Counted from the stretch's first letter, positions 17,383 to 26,399 are shown. The stretch: 64,000 nucleotides of DNA from Pseudomonas sp. Leaf58 (GCF_003627215.1 NZ_CP032678.1:248001-312000), one strand, 5' to 3'. Numbers and translations are program-made. The notes: generated by a model from the letters alone, not told the origin.

Positions 17383-18663
17383 TCAAAGGCACAGATCTGC
17401 TTCCATGGAGTCGGTAAGGTCGGTTGAGCTCATCTCTTCCAGGAGCGGCTGAAACCCTGTCAGCTTGTACAGCTCGCGCCGTTCACGGCTGGTGTAGCCA
17501 TTGAAATGGAAGTCATCTTCCCCAACCTGCATGACCATGGCCTTTTTGATGTCAAAGTCCGAAGACACGCCGTAGGCATTGCCGGTCAGGGCCCTGAGAA
17601 AGGCGCGGTTGGCGATGTCAGAAAACGCCGTGCGATTGAAGCTAGTGGAGAGGGCCTGGCCTGCCGGCACACCCATCAGCGATATGGCCAGGTGGCGATA
17701 GAAGTCAGGACTCATCTGCATCAAAGTGCGGAAGGTGTTCTCCAGCAATTTCTGGTTATCCAGGCGGAACACTCCTTTGTTCTTGTCAGTCTCGCCCATG
17801 ACTGCATAGAAATCGAAAATCCACTGGTTTTGCTGGTAGCTGCTCGACCACAGTAGATTCAGTTGCTCATCGATAAAGGCGACGCTGTGCTCTGCGGGCA
17901 GGCGTGTGTGGGTCGACGGCGCTGCGGCCACACGCAACATTTCGCGAAAACGATGGGAGGCCTCCTCATTCCCCAGCTCGTAGGAACCTGTGACCGTGAA
18001 GCGCAGGTCGGGCAGATGCGCACGGCTGCAGGTAAGTAGGGCTTGCATCACCTCCCGGTGGTCAAGCAGGTTGGCATTGTGCAGGGCGGCGATCAAGTCC
18101 ATCTCGTTCTTTTGGGCGAGGTAATCCAATGATCCTTCCCACTGTGGCCCATGGTAGCGGCAGTACAGCGAGACATCGCGCAGACTCCCATCTTCATTAC
18201 GAATGGAAGGGCGCTGATTGAAGGGCGAGCCTGTGGTGCCGAGCTCTTCACACAACCCTTCGACGAAGTAAAAGAGCGGCTTACCCAGGTAGGCGGGAAT
18301 CAAGGCATTGGACTGATAGGGCAAAAAGCCAAGCCCTCCTTCAGGCAGATCCACGAACAGCTCGGCTTCACACCGCTGGACGAATTCCATCACACGGGGA
18401 AAGTCGGGGTGCTCGAACGCCAGGCTGATGGCCAGCATTTCCACCAGGCGTATTTGTGCCATGTCGATCTGCTTGGGCGTGGGGGCAGTGACGCCTTGGC
18501 GGGCGAGGTGACTTTCCACCCACTGATCACACGCGACCTGCTGATCAATCGCCTCCATGACTTCGGCAAGGGAGTATCGAGCAAATGCCATCAGGCTGTC
18601 TTTGCTCTGGTAACAATCCTGGCGGGTACCGCCTGCGAACCGGTGTTCAAGTGGGTATGACAT
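17383..18663 (-). CDS. DLGL-tail family protein with a DLCL tail
   Basis: The product has 426 residues and ends SMEADLCL, the only intact member in which the conserved Gly of the tail is Cys. The preceding block is LYKLTGFQPLLEEMSS. The N-terminal motif reads SLAFEHPDFPRVMEFV, close to the 8753 and 10051 products. The ATG directly abuts the TAA of the upstream gene. A second ATG (LMAFARYSLAEVM) 24 codons in is a possible alternative start. Function is unknown. Confidence 0.85.
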   Translation of the reverse strand: MSYPLEHRFAGGTRQDCYQSKDSLMAFARYSLAEVMEAIDQQVACDQWVESHLARQGVTAPTPKQIDMAQIRLVEMLAISLAFEHPDFPRVMEFVQRCEAELFVDLPEGGLGFLPYQSNALIPAYLGKPLFYFVEGLCEELGTTGSPFNQRPSIRNEDGSLRDVSLYCRYHGPQWEGSLDYLAQKNEMDLIAALHNANLLDHREVMQALLTCSRAHLPDLRFTVTGSYELGNEEASHRFREMLRVAAAPSTHTRLPAEHSVAFIDEQLNLLWSSSYQQNQWIFDFYAVMGETDKNKGVFRLDNQKLLENTFRTLMQMSPDFYRHLAISLMGVPAGQALSTSFNRTAFSDIANRAFLRALTGNAYGVSSDFDIKKAMVMQVGEDDFHFNGYTSRERRELYKLTGFQPLLEEMSSTDLTDSMEADLCL

Positions 18664-19959
18664 TTAGATCCCCAGGTCGGATGACAGAATTTCTTCGTGG
18701 TACTGCTCAGACTTTATGCGATGGACAAACGAGGAGTGCCCAGTGGCCTTGAAGCACGCCATCAGCTGGTGCTCATCCTGGCAGAGGTTGATGCAATCCC
18801 GCTCACTTAAGGTATTGATCCAGCCATAACGCCGGGCCTGCGCTCGACTGGGGGCGTCCTTGTCGACTGCGCGCTTCATCCACTCGGCTGCAGCGCGGAT
18901 GACTTCGCGATCTAGCCAACGCTCGTCATGCGCATACTTGCTCCTCATCTCAAGGCATTGCCCGAAGTTGTCACAACTCAAAATCCAGGGCGCCATCTTG
19001 ACGCGGTAGTCCATTCCTTGATTGATCAAAAATTGCTTCAACACCTTGGTCTGTTCGGCCTGGGTGGTGATGGAACCGGGTTTGAAAGATTGTTCGCATG
19101 GGTCTGTCAGGTCGTAATCGGTGCTTTGATCCTGAAGGTGCCGGTACAGATCATTGATAAAGCAGTGCTCCATGAACTCCGGCGAGCTTCCCACCGCCGC
19201 CAGGTGTTCAGCGAGCTCTTGTGGAATGACCCTCGATCTGCCGCCAAACAGCGCCATAGCCACGGTCTTCAACCTAGTTTCACATTCCAGCGGGGTGATC
19301 AGCTCTCCATCAAACAATACTCGACGCAGGGCCATGCCAGAGCCGTCAGCAACGCCCAGATCAAGCGGATGCTGCTCCAGGGCATTTCTGCAGTTGTCCC
19401 GCATCGCCTTGAGCCCATAGGGGTCGCATACCTTGGCGATCGCCACGTACTCCTGCACCACCGGAAGATTTTGCCGCAATAATGTCAGATCAAATTCAAG
19501 GGATTGAATTGTCCCAGCTGGTTGGGCCAGCAGGCTACCCAGGATGACATCCGGTGACTCACCCTCAATCAGCTCCAGCCGCTGGCTGGATGTTCCTGAT
19601 AGCCGGTAATTGCCTGCCGCGCTCTGCGCATATTCCAGCACATTCCTCAAAAAGTCAGGCTCTTCTCGCCCCAGCAGGGCTATTTGAGCGTGGTAGCGCC
19701 TGGCGAAGTGGAACGTGTCGTAGTGGCTGCAACCGATAACGCCCGCCAGGGCATTGCGAAGGTGCCCCCTTAGGGCTTCAGGGGCGTTTTGCAGGTCGTC
19801 CAAGGCCTGCTTGAGGTCAGGGTACACCTCATGGATGCTACGCAGCATATCGGCGCACAGAGCGGCTTGATTGGACAAGCGTAATTTCCCAGCGCTGCTG
19901 ACGCATTCATCATGGATCTGCATCAGGCTCTTGTGGAGTTCGTGTTCTAGCTTGCTCAT
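18664..19959 (-). CDS. DLGL-tail family protein
   Basis: The product has 431 residues and ends ILSSDLGI after CFKATGHSSFVHRIKSE. It is a full-length paralogue of the next gene upstream, with shared GSLLAQPAGT, HWLDREIIRAAA-like (RWLDREVIRAAA), and W-I-x-x-[FL]-S-E-x-[HD]-C segments. The central motif is degenerate (LRRVLFDGELITPLECETRLKTV). ATG 19959 lies 1 bp after the upstream stop. Cysteines are more frequent than in most members. Function is unknown. Confidence 0.85.
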   Translation of the reverse strand: MSKLEHELHKSLMQIHDECVSSAGKLRLSNQAALCADMLRSIHEVYPDLKQALDDLQNAPEALRGHLRNALAGVIGCSHYDTFHFARRYHAQIALLGREEPDFLRNVLEYAQSAAGNYRLSGTSSQRLELIEGESPDVILGSLLAQPAGTIQSLEFDLTLLRQNLPVVQEYVAIAKVCDPYGLKAMRDNCRNALEQHPLDLGVADGSGMALRRVLFDGELITPLECETRLKTVAMALFGGRSRVIPQELAEHLAAVGSSPEFMEHCFINDLYRHLQDQSTDYDLTDPCEQSFKPGSITTQAEQTKVLKQFLINQGMDYRVKMAPWILSCDNFGQCLEMRSKYAHDERWLDREVIRAAAEWMKRAVDKDAPSRAQARRYGWINTLSERDCINLCQDEHQLMACFKATGHSSFVHRIKSEQYHEEILSSDLGI

Positions 19960-19960
19960 G

Positions 19961-21247
19961 TTACATCCCAAGCTCGGTGGAAAGAATTTCTTCAAGGTGG
20001 TACTCGCCTCGCAAGGCCTGAGCCAGGTTGCGATGCCCGGTGGCGCGGAAACAGGTCATCAGCTGATCGTCATTCTCACAGAGGGTCAGGCAATGTTGTT
20101 CACTGAAGTTCTTGATCCAGTACATACGGCGGGCCTGTCGTCGATTGTGCTGTATTGAATTGGCATCTTGCTGCAGGGCGGCGGCCCGGATGATCTCACG
20201 GTCGAGCCAGTGCGCATCGGTGATTGGCTTGCTCTTGGCGCGCCAAGCGTTGAGGTTGCCTTCAAGCAACCAGGGCGCCAGGTAAGTGCGGTGATCCACC
20301 CCCTGGCGGGTAAAGACGCCCTGCAATGTCAGGCAAAAGTGCTCATCGACAGTCGGAATCTCACTGTTCTTGGTCGGCGCCTCACCCCAGTCGAGGTCAT
20401 TCTCAAGGTAGGCAATTTCGGCATAGATGCTGTCAAACAGCTCATCCACGGACAGCTTGCTGTGGCCCAACGCCTCAAAATCGTTCGTCATACGTACACG
20501 GGGATAACCATCACCCGTGCCATGCATGGTATGGGCAATGGCTTGGATCCGGTGTGCACACTCATGGGTCGAGGTGATCTCGCCACCAAACAGCTGACGT
20601 CTGAATGCCAGTGACTCCCCGTCACGCTTGGAAAACTCAAACGGGTAGTCGCTCAGTTTTTCAGCGAAGCAGTGCACGACCTTCTCCAGGCCAGCTTTAT
20701 CGACCTGCTCGGCGATCGCCATGTACTGGGCGACAAAGGGAATGTTTTTAGCCAGTCCGAACACTGAAAGGAGTCTTGCCGTCCCGAGCGGTTGCGCCAG
20801 CAGGCTTCCGAGGGTGAGGGCGTTCTCGTCGCCTGGATGGAGGTCTTCGCACACCGCCCGATTTTTCGGCCTGCCAGAAAGACGCTTGTTGTCCTTTTGT
20901 CTGCCGGCGAACTGCAGGATGTCATTGAGAAATTCCGGCGCTTGCTGGCCAAAGGCTGCAATGTCGCCGTGGTACCTGACCATCAAGGCGAGTTCATCGT
21001 ATTCGGTGCAGCCATAGACAAATGCCAGACTCTGGCGCATCGCCTGACGTCGATCCTCGGGCGCTTGTTCAATGCTGTGCAGAGCCTGCAGGCCATCTCG
21101 ATACAGATGCTTGATCTGGCGGAACAAGTGCGTGCATGGGGCAGCTGCGGAAATCTCGGTCGTGGTGGTTGACCAGCTGTGCACCGTAACACGGATTTCA
21201 TACAGGCGCTGAAGGAGTTCTGTGTGGTTGGTAAATGTTTCGGTCAT
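19961..21247 (-). CDS. DLGL-tail family protein
   Basis: The product has 428 residues and ends ILSTELGM after CFRATGHRNLAQALRGE. It is paired by similarity with 18664-19959 (GSLLAQPLGTARLL, HWLDREIIRAAA, MYWIKNFSEQHCLTLCENDDQLM). The central motif reads LAFRRQLFGGEITSTHECAHRI. A GTG at 21253 overlaps the upstream stop; ATG 21247, 2 bp beyond that stop, is preferred. Function is unknown. Confidence 0.85.
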   Translation of the reverse strand: MTETFTNHTELLQRLYEIRVTVHSWSTTTTEISAAAPCTHLFRQIKHLYRDGLQALHSIEQAPEDRRQAMRQSLAFVYGCTEYDELALMVRYHGDIAAFGQQAPEFLNDILQFAGRQKDNKRLSGRPKNRAVCEDLHPGDENALTLGSLLAQPLGTARLLSVFGLAKNIPFVAQYMAIAEQVDKAGLEKVVHCFAEKLSDYPFEFSKRDGESLAFRRQLFGGEITSTHECAHRIQAIAHTMHGTGDGYPRVRMTNDFEALGHSKLSVDELFDSIYAEIAYLENDLDWGEAPTKNSEIPTVDEHFCLTLQGVFTRQGVDHRTYLAPWLLEGNLNAWRAKSKPITDAHWLDREIIRAAALQQDANSIQHNRRQARRMYWIKNFSEQHCLTLCENDDQLMTCFRATGHRNLAQALRGEYHLEEILSTELGM

Positions 21248-21249
21248 GG

Positions 21250-21912
21250 TCACAGTCCCAGATCCCCAGAAAGCACACCCTCAAGATGATGCTCACCCTG
21301 GATTTTATGGAGGAAGGTAGGACTAGGCCTGAGCTTGTAAAGGAACGCCCACTCTCTGTCACCGAGGTTTGCATTGAGCAGATTTTCTTCGGGCGTTCGC
21401 ATGAGGAATTCACGGTACAGCAAGGTGCTGACCTTGATATCCAAATCATTGTTGCACGCATCCACGGCTTGAGTGACAAACCTGCCGTACTGCTCAGCAT
21501 CCAGTCGCCCGACACCCCAACTACCGCCTACGACTGAAGCCGCCAGCCGGCAGATATCGGCTCCGATATCGCCCAGCGCGCTTAGAAAGACCGCTACATT
21601 TTCCTTGTAACTTGTAGTGATGTACCTGCCATCGCGCAGCACTGCGTAAAGATCAATGTTAAAATCCTCCATGCAGAAGCCAGGCATGTGATCCAACAAC
21701 CCTTTGAATGCGCGCACGCTTTTGCGAATGAATTCTTCAGCGGAGATACCCCCAGAGGCTTCCACGGCCTGGAGAGGGCGTGCAAAGTGATCGGCTAGAA
21801 GTTTGAGGCGCCTTGCATACTCGTTGGCACTAACATCCTCACCTAGAACCGCAAGCCTGATGGGGTCATTATGAGCCAGTTCTTTGAGGTGAACGGACTC
21901 ACTAAGACTCAC
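21250..21912 (-). CDS. DLGL-tail protein, C-terminal half of a split gene
   Basis: The product has 220 residues, starts at GTG 21912 and ends VLSGDLGL after LYKLRPSPTFLHKIQGE. It begins with HLKELAHNDPIRLAVLGE followed by EYARRLKLL, which is the central family motif, so it is the C-domain. The upstream N-half gene overlaps it by 4 bp (GTGA). Reading this frame upstream of the GTG gives natural-looking sequence (SEALRRYQVSLSES), so the pair may come from one frameshifted gene. Alternatively, the family may function as separable halves, since two other members are C-domain only. Confidence 0.75.
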   Translation of the reverse strand: MSLSESVHLKELAHNDPIRLAVLGEDVSANEYARRLKLLADHFARPLQAVEASGGISAEEFIRKSVRAFKGLLDHMPGFCMEDFNIDLYAVLRDGRYITTSYKENVAVFLSALGDIGADICRLAASVVGGSWGVGRLDAEQYGRFVTQAVDACNNDLDIKVSTLLYREFLMRTPEENLLNANLGDREWAFLYKLRPSPTFLHKIQGEHHLEGVLSGDLGL

Positions 21913-22490
21913 TTGATATCGCCGCAGCGCCTCAGAGTTCTGAGCTCTGGCATAGAGAACAAGATCCGCAAGGTGGGATCTAACTCATCCAGCATGTCAC
22001 TAACCCGATTCACAAAAACATCCGGATAAATGAGGTTGAACTGATCGACTATCCGACCATTCTTCATCAGGTCGAGCTTGTCCAGGTTGCCATCCAGCCA
22101 GGCCCTGGCAGGCGAGTTCGGATTGAGGACTTCCAGCACCTGCTGAGCCAGGCCAATTTCCCCTTGGGTTCTAGGCAGTGGGTCTTGGATGGACGCCTCG
22201 ACCATTTGATAGGTCAACGGGATCAGTCTATCCAGGTGAGGCCCATCCTCCATCAGCGACCTGGCTAGCATGGCAATCCAACGCTCTGTCAGCGAGACAT
22301 GCTGACCAAAGAGCGGTGAACCCGGCTGCACCGTGGCAAGGCGCAGGGACTGAATGAGTGTCACGAAGTCCGGGAAGATTTCAACGGCGCGTTCCATCGC
22401 GGAAAGGGATTCGAAGGGCTCGCAAAATCCCAGTTCGTCTGGCAACACAGGAAGTTGCTCGAAATAGTCGAGTTGGGCGGGCGTGATCAA
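21909..22490 (-). CDS. DLGL-tail protein, N-terminal half of a split gene
   Basis: The product has 193 residues and starts at TTG 22490, supported by AGGAG seven bases upstream. It matches the N-domain of the family (ARSLMEDGPHLDRLIPL for the E-H-x-x-L-D motif; IYPDVFVNRVSDML for the Y-P-x-x-F-x-x-R-V-x-D element). It ends at the TGA that overlaps the start of the C-half gene. The last 15 residues (ELRTLRRCGDIK) look out of frame compared with relatives, suggesting a frameshift around 21930-21950. It is the first gene behind the promoter at 22520-22549. Confidence 0.7.
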   Translation of the reverse strand: MITPAQLDYFEQLPVLPDELGFCEPFESLSAMERAVEIFPDFVTLIQSLRLATVQPGSPLFGQHVSLTERWIAMLARSLMEDGPHLDRLIPLTYQMVEASIQDPLPRTQGEIGLAQQVLEVLNPNSPARAWLDGNLDKLDLMKNGRIVDQFNLIYPDVFVNRVSDMLDELDPTLRILFSMPELRTLRRCGDIK

Positions 22491-22519
22491 CGCAATTCTC
22501 CTGGATTCTTTCTCCCTCC

Positions 22520-22549
22520 ACTATAGGGATATTGCCTGGGCCACTGCAA
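22520..22549 (-). promoter_or_regulatory. Promoter of the long DLGL operon
   Basis: On the minus strand TTGCAG (22544-22549) and TATAGT (22520-22525) are 18 bp apart, followed by GGAGG. The 14-bp core on the plus strand (22515-22528) is identical to that of the 5526 operon at 5551-5564. The start codon lies 30 bp downstream. It probably drives the genes from 22490 down to 11963. Confidence 0.65.
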
Positions 22550-22661
22550 TGAAAGCCTGCCTCGGCGTGAATGATGCCGTCCATGGCTGGGGACTTACAC
22601 AGGCAGCATAGCCATAGCCAACAAAGATTGGGCTGTCTGGTGCGGGGAGGGCGACCGAAGG

Positions 22662-22790
22662 TTAGGCGGTTTTGCGCTTAAGCTGGGTCGTCAGCACGTC
22701 GATGCGCATCAACTCATCCGAGAAAGCCCGCACCCAGTCTTTGGCGCCCGCAGAGAGGCCACAGGATATCTGGCCAGCAAGCAGGTGCAC
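22662..22790 (-). CDS. Possible small protein or gene remnant
   Basis: A 42-codon frame from GTG 22790 to TAA 22662 has natural-looking composition (SAGAKDWVRAFSDELMRIDVLTTQL). It sits 22 bp downstream of the C-domain DLGL gene and has no convincing ribosome site; a TTG at 22799 is an alternative. It could be the 3' remnant of a lost gene. No family is recognised. Confidence 0.3.
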   Translation of the reverse strand: MHLLAGQISCGLSAGAKDWVRAFSDELMRIDVLTTQLKRKTA

Positions 22791-22812
22791 GACACTCAAA
22801 CGGAATGCTGCA

Positions 22813-23400
22813 CTAAAGGCCTAGGTCACACTCAAGCATGCTGGCCATCCCCCTTTCCGAAAGCAGGTTGGTCAGCTCGGGCCAGCCATAGATGGCATGA
22901 AGGCGATCAAAATAGGCAGTGTCAGCGATCGAAGCAATCACGCTCTCACGGTTTACGAATGCATTGATGGCCTCCACGAAGCCTGGGCACCGCTCAGGCA
23001 TCACCGTGCGCAGGAGAAAATCCATGAACGGCTGGGTACCGAAGCCCTGGATCACGCTCAAAAAGTGCAGGCCGCCCGCCTGATCGATCTGTAATGCCTG
23101 AACCCATGGTGCCCGCAGATCAAAGACCACGCGCTTGGCTAGCATCCTGTCATCCAGTGCTTCCTTGAGTACTGCAAAGCCACGTTTACGCCGTGTGACA
23201 TCCCCAGGATTGACCGATGTACTGAAAATGCCAGAAAGCTTGCACAGATGCTGGGTATACGAAGGACGCTGCTCGATCTTTAGCGCTTTGAGCAATGGCC
23301 AGATTAGCTCGGTGTACAGCGCACCTTCCAGATGGGCCTGGGCGTAGTACTTGCCTGGCGCCTGGTTAACACGCTCAAGCCTGAGGGGATCATCGAACAT
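22813..23400 (-). CDS. DLGL-tail family protein, C-terminal-half-only member
   Basis: The product has 195 residues and ends MLECDLGL after AIYGWPELTNLLSERG. It starts at ATG 23400 with MFDDPLRLERV, the central family motif, and so corresponds to the C-domain alone, like 674-1378. An AGGAA sequence lies about 12 bp upstream of the start. The frame stays open to 23457, but that extension looks non-coding. It lies between the long DLGL operon and the efflux lipoprotein gene, 74 bp from the latter's stop codon. Confidence 0.8.
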   Translation of the reverse strand: MFDDPLRLERVNQAPGKYYAQAHLEGALYTELIWPLLKALKIEQRPSYTQHLCKLSGIFSTSVNPGDVTRRKRGFAVLKEALDDRMLAKRVVFDLRAPWVQALQIDQAGGLHFLSVIQGFGTQPFMDFLLRTVMPERCPGFVEAINAFVNRESVIASIADTAYFDRLHAIYGWPELTNLLSERGMASMLECDLGL

Positions 23401-23474
23401 CGGTGTGAGATTCCTGGGTTTTGACCAATATACCGACAAATACAGCAGGCAAGCCATCCCTGGCCAAGCTTTCG

Positions 23475-24839
23475 TCAGAACCCCAGGGCGTAATACAGGT
23501 TCGCCTGGCTGATAAGCTTGCCATAACGAATCTCCACGCTCGATTTTTCAGCATCCAACAGGCTTTTTTGCGTATCCAGCACGGTCGAGTAGTCAACGGT
23601 GCCCACGGCATACTTGCGCAGGGCGAAATCCATGGCCTTCTGCGCTGCACTCAGCTCATCTTGCATCCACGGGGTCTGCTTGTTCCAGCCCTCGGTTTCG
23701 ATCAAGGCCTGGTTGACGTCTGCAAAGGCTGTGAGGATCGTTTTTTGATAGAGCGCTGCCACTTCACGCTGGGCCGCTTTGGCCTGATCGATCTGGGACA
23801 GCCTGAGCCCGCCGTCAAACAACGGCAGGTCAAGGGTGTAACCCAGTGTCCAGAACGATGAGCCGGCACCGGTCAGGCTGGACAGGGAGGCGCTCCTGCC
23901 GCCGCCCTGGGCGGAGAGCCCGATCGAGGGGAACAGGGCAGCACGGGCCACGGCCACGTCGAAGCCAGCCGCTTGCAGCTGATTCTCCGCCTGCTTGATA
24001 TCTGGGCGCTGTTGCAGCAGGAGCGAGGGTAGCCCCATGGTGGGCGCCATCAAGGGCTCCGCAATGCCGGTGCCCGCTGACAGCGTCAGGTCGGGTATGC
24101 CAACCAGAATGGCCAGGCTTTGCTGGTAACCTTCCCGGCTGGTCTTGGTGCTGATGCGACTGCGCTCCAGGCTGGCCAGGTCAGCTTTAGCCTGCTGAAC
24201 ATCCAGCTCGGAGGTGACCCCGAAAGCGAGCTTCTGCTCGGAAATGGTCAGTTGCTGGCGGCGAGCCTCGATCTGCTTGGCAATCACCTCACCCAGTGCG
24301 TCCAGCTGACGTATCGACCAGTATTGCTGGATCACGGCATTTCGAATGAGGTTTTGCGTATGCCGACTGTACTCACGCGCCGCTTCCGCAGTTTGTGCAT
24401 TCGCCTTGGTGGCGTTACTCAAGCGCCCCCACATATCCAATTCAAAGCTGGCCAGGCCAGACGCGCTATGGGTACTGGAGCGGTCACGCTTGTTCGCGGT
24501 GTTGGTCGATTCGCGGGTAGATCCAGCGTTTACAGTGAGCGAAGGCAGCTCATTGGAGCGAGTGGCTCCCAGCACGGCAAGGGCCTTGTCGTACTGGGAA
24601 AGCGAGACGGCGATGTCCTGGTTGTGGGCGTTGGCCAGCCCGATCAACCTCAATAACTCCGGGTCTTGGTACCGGCTCCACCAGTTAACCACGGACGCCG
24701 AGGCCGCATCAGCCTCACTGGCTTGGGCGAGGTACTGGGCAGGCAGCTTGACGGGCTCAGGGCTGGCGGGAGGATTGAGCGCACAGCCAGTCATAACCAG
24801 CGCCAAGGCGAGAGGTGTCAGTTGAAGTAGGCGGGGCAC
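23475..24839 (-). CDS. Outer-membrane efflux lipoprotein, NodT/OprM (TolC-like) family
   Basis: The product has 454 residues, the usual length for the family, and starts at GTG 24839 behind AGGA. A signal peptide with a lipobox (LVMTGC, Cys at residue 18) is followed by the family's opening pattern (WWSRYQDPELLRLIGLANAHNQDI). The two internal OEP repeats are visible: FELDMWGRLSNATKANAQTA, then FGVTSELDVQQAKADL, and in the second half RPDIKQAENQLQAA, LFPSIGLSAQ, LPLFDGGLR and KYAVGTVDYSTVLDTQ. Such proteins form the outer-membrane channel of RND or MFS efflux pumps and type I exporters. No pump or adaptor gene lies beside it, so its partners are elsewhere or it is an orphan. Confidence 0.93.
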   Translation of the reverse strand: MPRLLQLTPLALALVMTGCALNPPASPEPVKLPAQYLAQASEADAASASVVNWWSRYQDPELLRLIGLANAHNQDIAVSLSQYDKALAVLGATRSNELPSLTVNAGSTRESTNTANKRDRSSTHSASGLASFELDMWGRLSNATKANAQTAEAAREYSRHTQNLIRNAVIQQYWSIRQLDALGEVIAKQIEARRQQLTISEQKLAFGVTSELDVQQAKADLASLERSRISTKTSREGYQQSLAILVGIPDLTLSAGTGIAEPLMAPTMGLPSLLLQQRPDIKQAENQLQAAGFDVAVARAALFPSIGLSAQGGGRSASLSSLTGAGSSFWTLGYTLDLPLFDGGLRLSQIDQAKAAQREVAALYQKTILTAFADVNQALIETEGWNKQTPWMQDELSAAQKAMDFALRKYAVGTVDYSTVLDTQKSLLDAEKSSVEIRYGKLISQANLYYALGF

Positions 24840-24952
24840 CGGGACGATCCTTTTTATTATTAGTCAAAGGATTTTCCCACATTGTTCCAAGCGAAACAAT
24901 GTTTAGCCTTATATTGGAATTTAGATGCGGGATTGCCCAGCGCGGATCCCAG

Positions 24953-25621
24953 TCACCTGCGACCCCGAAAGACCGCACGCACGGCCACAGCGTGAACGTA
25001 AGCCCTTTGTAGTGCTTCCTCATGGGCCAAGCTTGTTCGCCAGGATCGACAATCTTTGCAGGTACACGCCGTGCCTGCCGGTGGATCGCAGTAGATCGGA
25101 GGCGGCTCATTGGCTTCACGTTTTTTAGCTGAGTCCCCGGCAGCGGGGTAGGGATAGACCGAGCATTCTGGCGATGCGGGGTGCTGGGCTACGAACCAGG
25201 GCTCATCGCCTTTTTCCTGCAGGTAAGAAACGGGGATATCTACCCCATAGACTCGCATCAGGGCAATGCTGGGTTGATCGCGATAAGGCGAACTGAAGTT
25301 AAACTCGGAAGCGGGGAATGATTTCCCATGGAACTCCGGATTGAGTATTCGGCGAAGCCGCTGCGGCGCATGGGATGTCTGGTTGTTGGTCAGTGCCCAA
25401 ACGGCTTTGGATAAAGCTTCGACTTGCTGGCGCAGTGCATCGATGTCATGCGCCTGACAGTTACACCGGGTAGTGCTGAGTTCACCACCATGATAGATGC
25501 GCCCAACGCTGCGCCGTGATACGCCGAATTTCTTTGCAGCAGCTGCCAGGGACAGGGTGCCCTGGCAGGCCTTGATCGCCTGGCGGGTCGCTTCCGAAAT
25601 CAGGGTGTTTCTGGGCTTCAT
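24953..25621 (-). CDS. Protein with an N-terminal HTH and C-terminal cysteine motif
   Basis: The product has 222 residues. Residues 8-45 read as a homeodomain-like/resolvase-type helix-turn-helix (ATRQAIKACQGTLSLAAAAKKFGVSRRSVGRIYHG has this layout, split here for description only by its A-A-K-K-F-G-V-S-R-R-S-V core). A short coiled segment (DIDALRQQVEALSKAVWAL) follows, and the rest is unassigned with a C-x-C-x-x-C cluster (CTCKDC) near the C-terminus. It is probably DNA-binding; the target is unknown. It stands alone, with a 64-bp gap to the zinc-ribbon gene downstream on the map. Confidence 0.65.
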   Translation of the reverse strand: MKPRNTLISEATRQAIKACQGTLSLAAAAKKFGVSRRSVGRIYHGGELSTTRCNCQAHDIDALRQQVEALSKAVWALTNNQTSHAPQRLRRILNPEFHGKSFPASEFNFSSPYRDQPSIALMRVYGVDIPVSYLQEKGDEPWFVAQHPASPECSVYPYPAAGDSAKKREANEPPPIYCDPPAGTACTCKDCRSWRTSLAHEEALQRAYVHAVAVRAVFRGRR

Positions 25622-25685
25622 GGCGTCAGCACTCCAGAGGGTTTCCTAGGTACTTACCCTGCCTGGGCTGGCAGGGGGCAACCGC

Positions 25686-26399
25686 TCAGTATCCAAGGAG
25701 GGGCGAGGGTTGGTTGCGCTTGTTGATCAGCCGATTGATCGCATCCTTAATTGTAGACTCGCCAGCTTCACGGCTATTGTCACTGAGCAGCGTGAGCGTC
25801 TTGCACATCAATGGTGTCAGTGGGTAGACGGGCACGGCGAAGCCTTTGCCCTCGCAGCCATTCTTGACGATCTCCCAGCTGGCGCTGAAAGCACCGTTGC
25901 CGTAGTGGTAAGCCAAACCATAGCCGACCTCGGCATCGTGCGGAAGATCGGAAAGCGGGCATTCCACATGATCAGCTTGACAACAGTTGCTGGCGCTGCT
26001 GAACGACCCATGCACCTTGCGGCATTTGCCGCAGGTGTACTGGTTTTCACCCAGGATCTTGCCAATGACATCGGCAGCATCATAGAGGCCGAGGCGGTTT
26101 GCAACGACCCGCAGGTCACGCAGCTGATCATTGGCCCCGTCCTGGCGCTGGGGCTGCTGCTGGATATTCCGCAAGGTGGTGGCTAGCGTAGTCGTCAGGG
26201 TGTGATTGACCACCGGATGCTGTTCGTAGACGATCATGTTGCCAGCACGATCGAATACTGCGCCAGGTTCGGCGTCGAAGTCGTGTTTTTCTTCAGCTCT
26301 GCAGCGGGCGCAGGTGGCGTTGTGATCCCCATTGGGGTCGTCGTCGATGACCGACATTTCTGTCCTGCAGCTAATGCAGTGTCCGTAGTCATGGCTCAT
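25686..26399 (-). CDS. Zinc-ribbon protein of unknown function
   Basis: The product has 237 residues from ATG 26399 (MSHDYGHCISC). Three cysteine pairs are visible: CISC and CARC near the N-terminus, and CGKC with a following CC near residue 140. These fit two or three zinc ribbons. The middle contains a Gln-rich stretch and a predicted helix (LRDLRVVANRLGLYDAADVIGKIL). It is divergent from 26485-26796; the 85 bp between them hold the GTATACC dyad. The open frame continues upstream of 26399 but runs over the divergent promoter. Confidence 0.65.
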   Translation of the reverse strand: MSHDYGHCISCRTEMSVIDDDPNGDHNATCARCRAEEKHDFDAEPGAVFDRAGNMIVYEQHPVVNHTLTTTLATTLRNIQQQPQRQDGANDQLRDLRVVANRLGLYDAADVIGKILGENQYTCGKCRKVHGSFSSASNCCQADHVECPLSDLPHDAEVGYGLAYHYGNGAFSASWEIVKNGCEGKGFAVPVYPLTPLMCKTLTLLSDNSREAGESTIKDAINRLINKRNQPSPLLGY

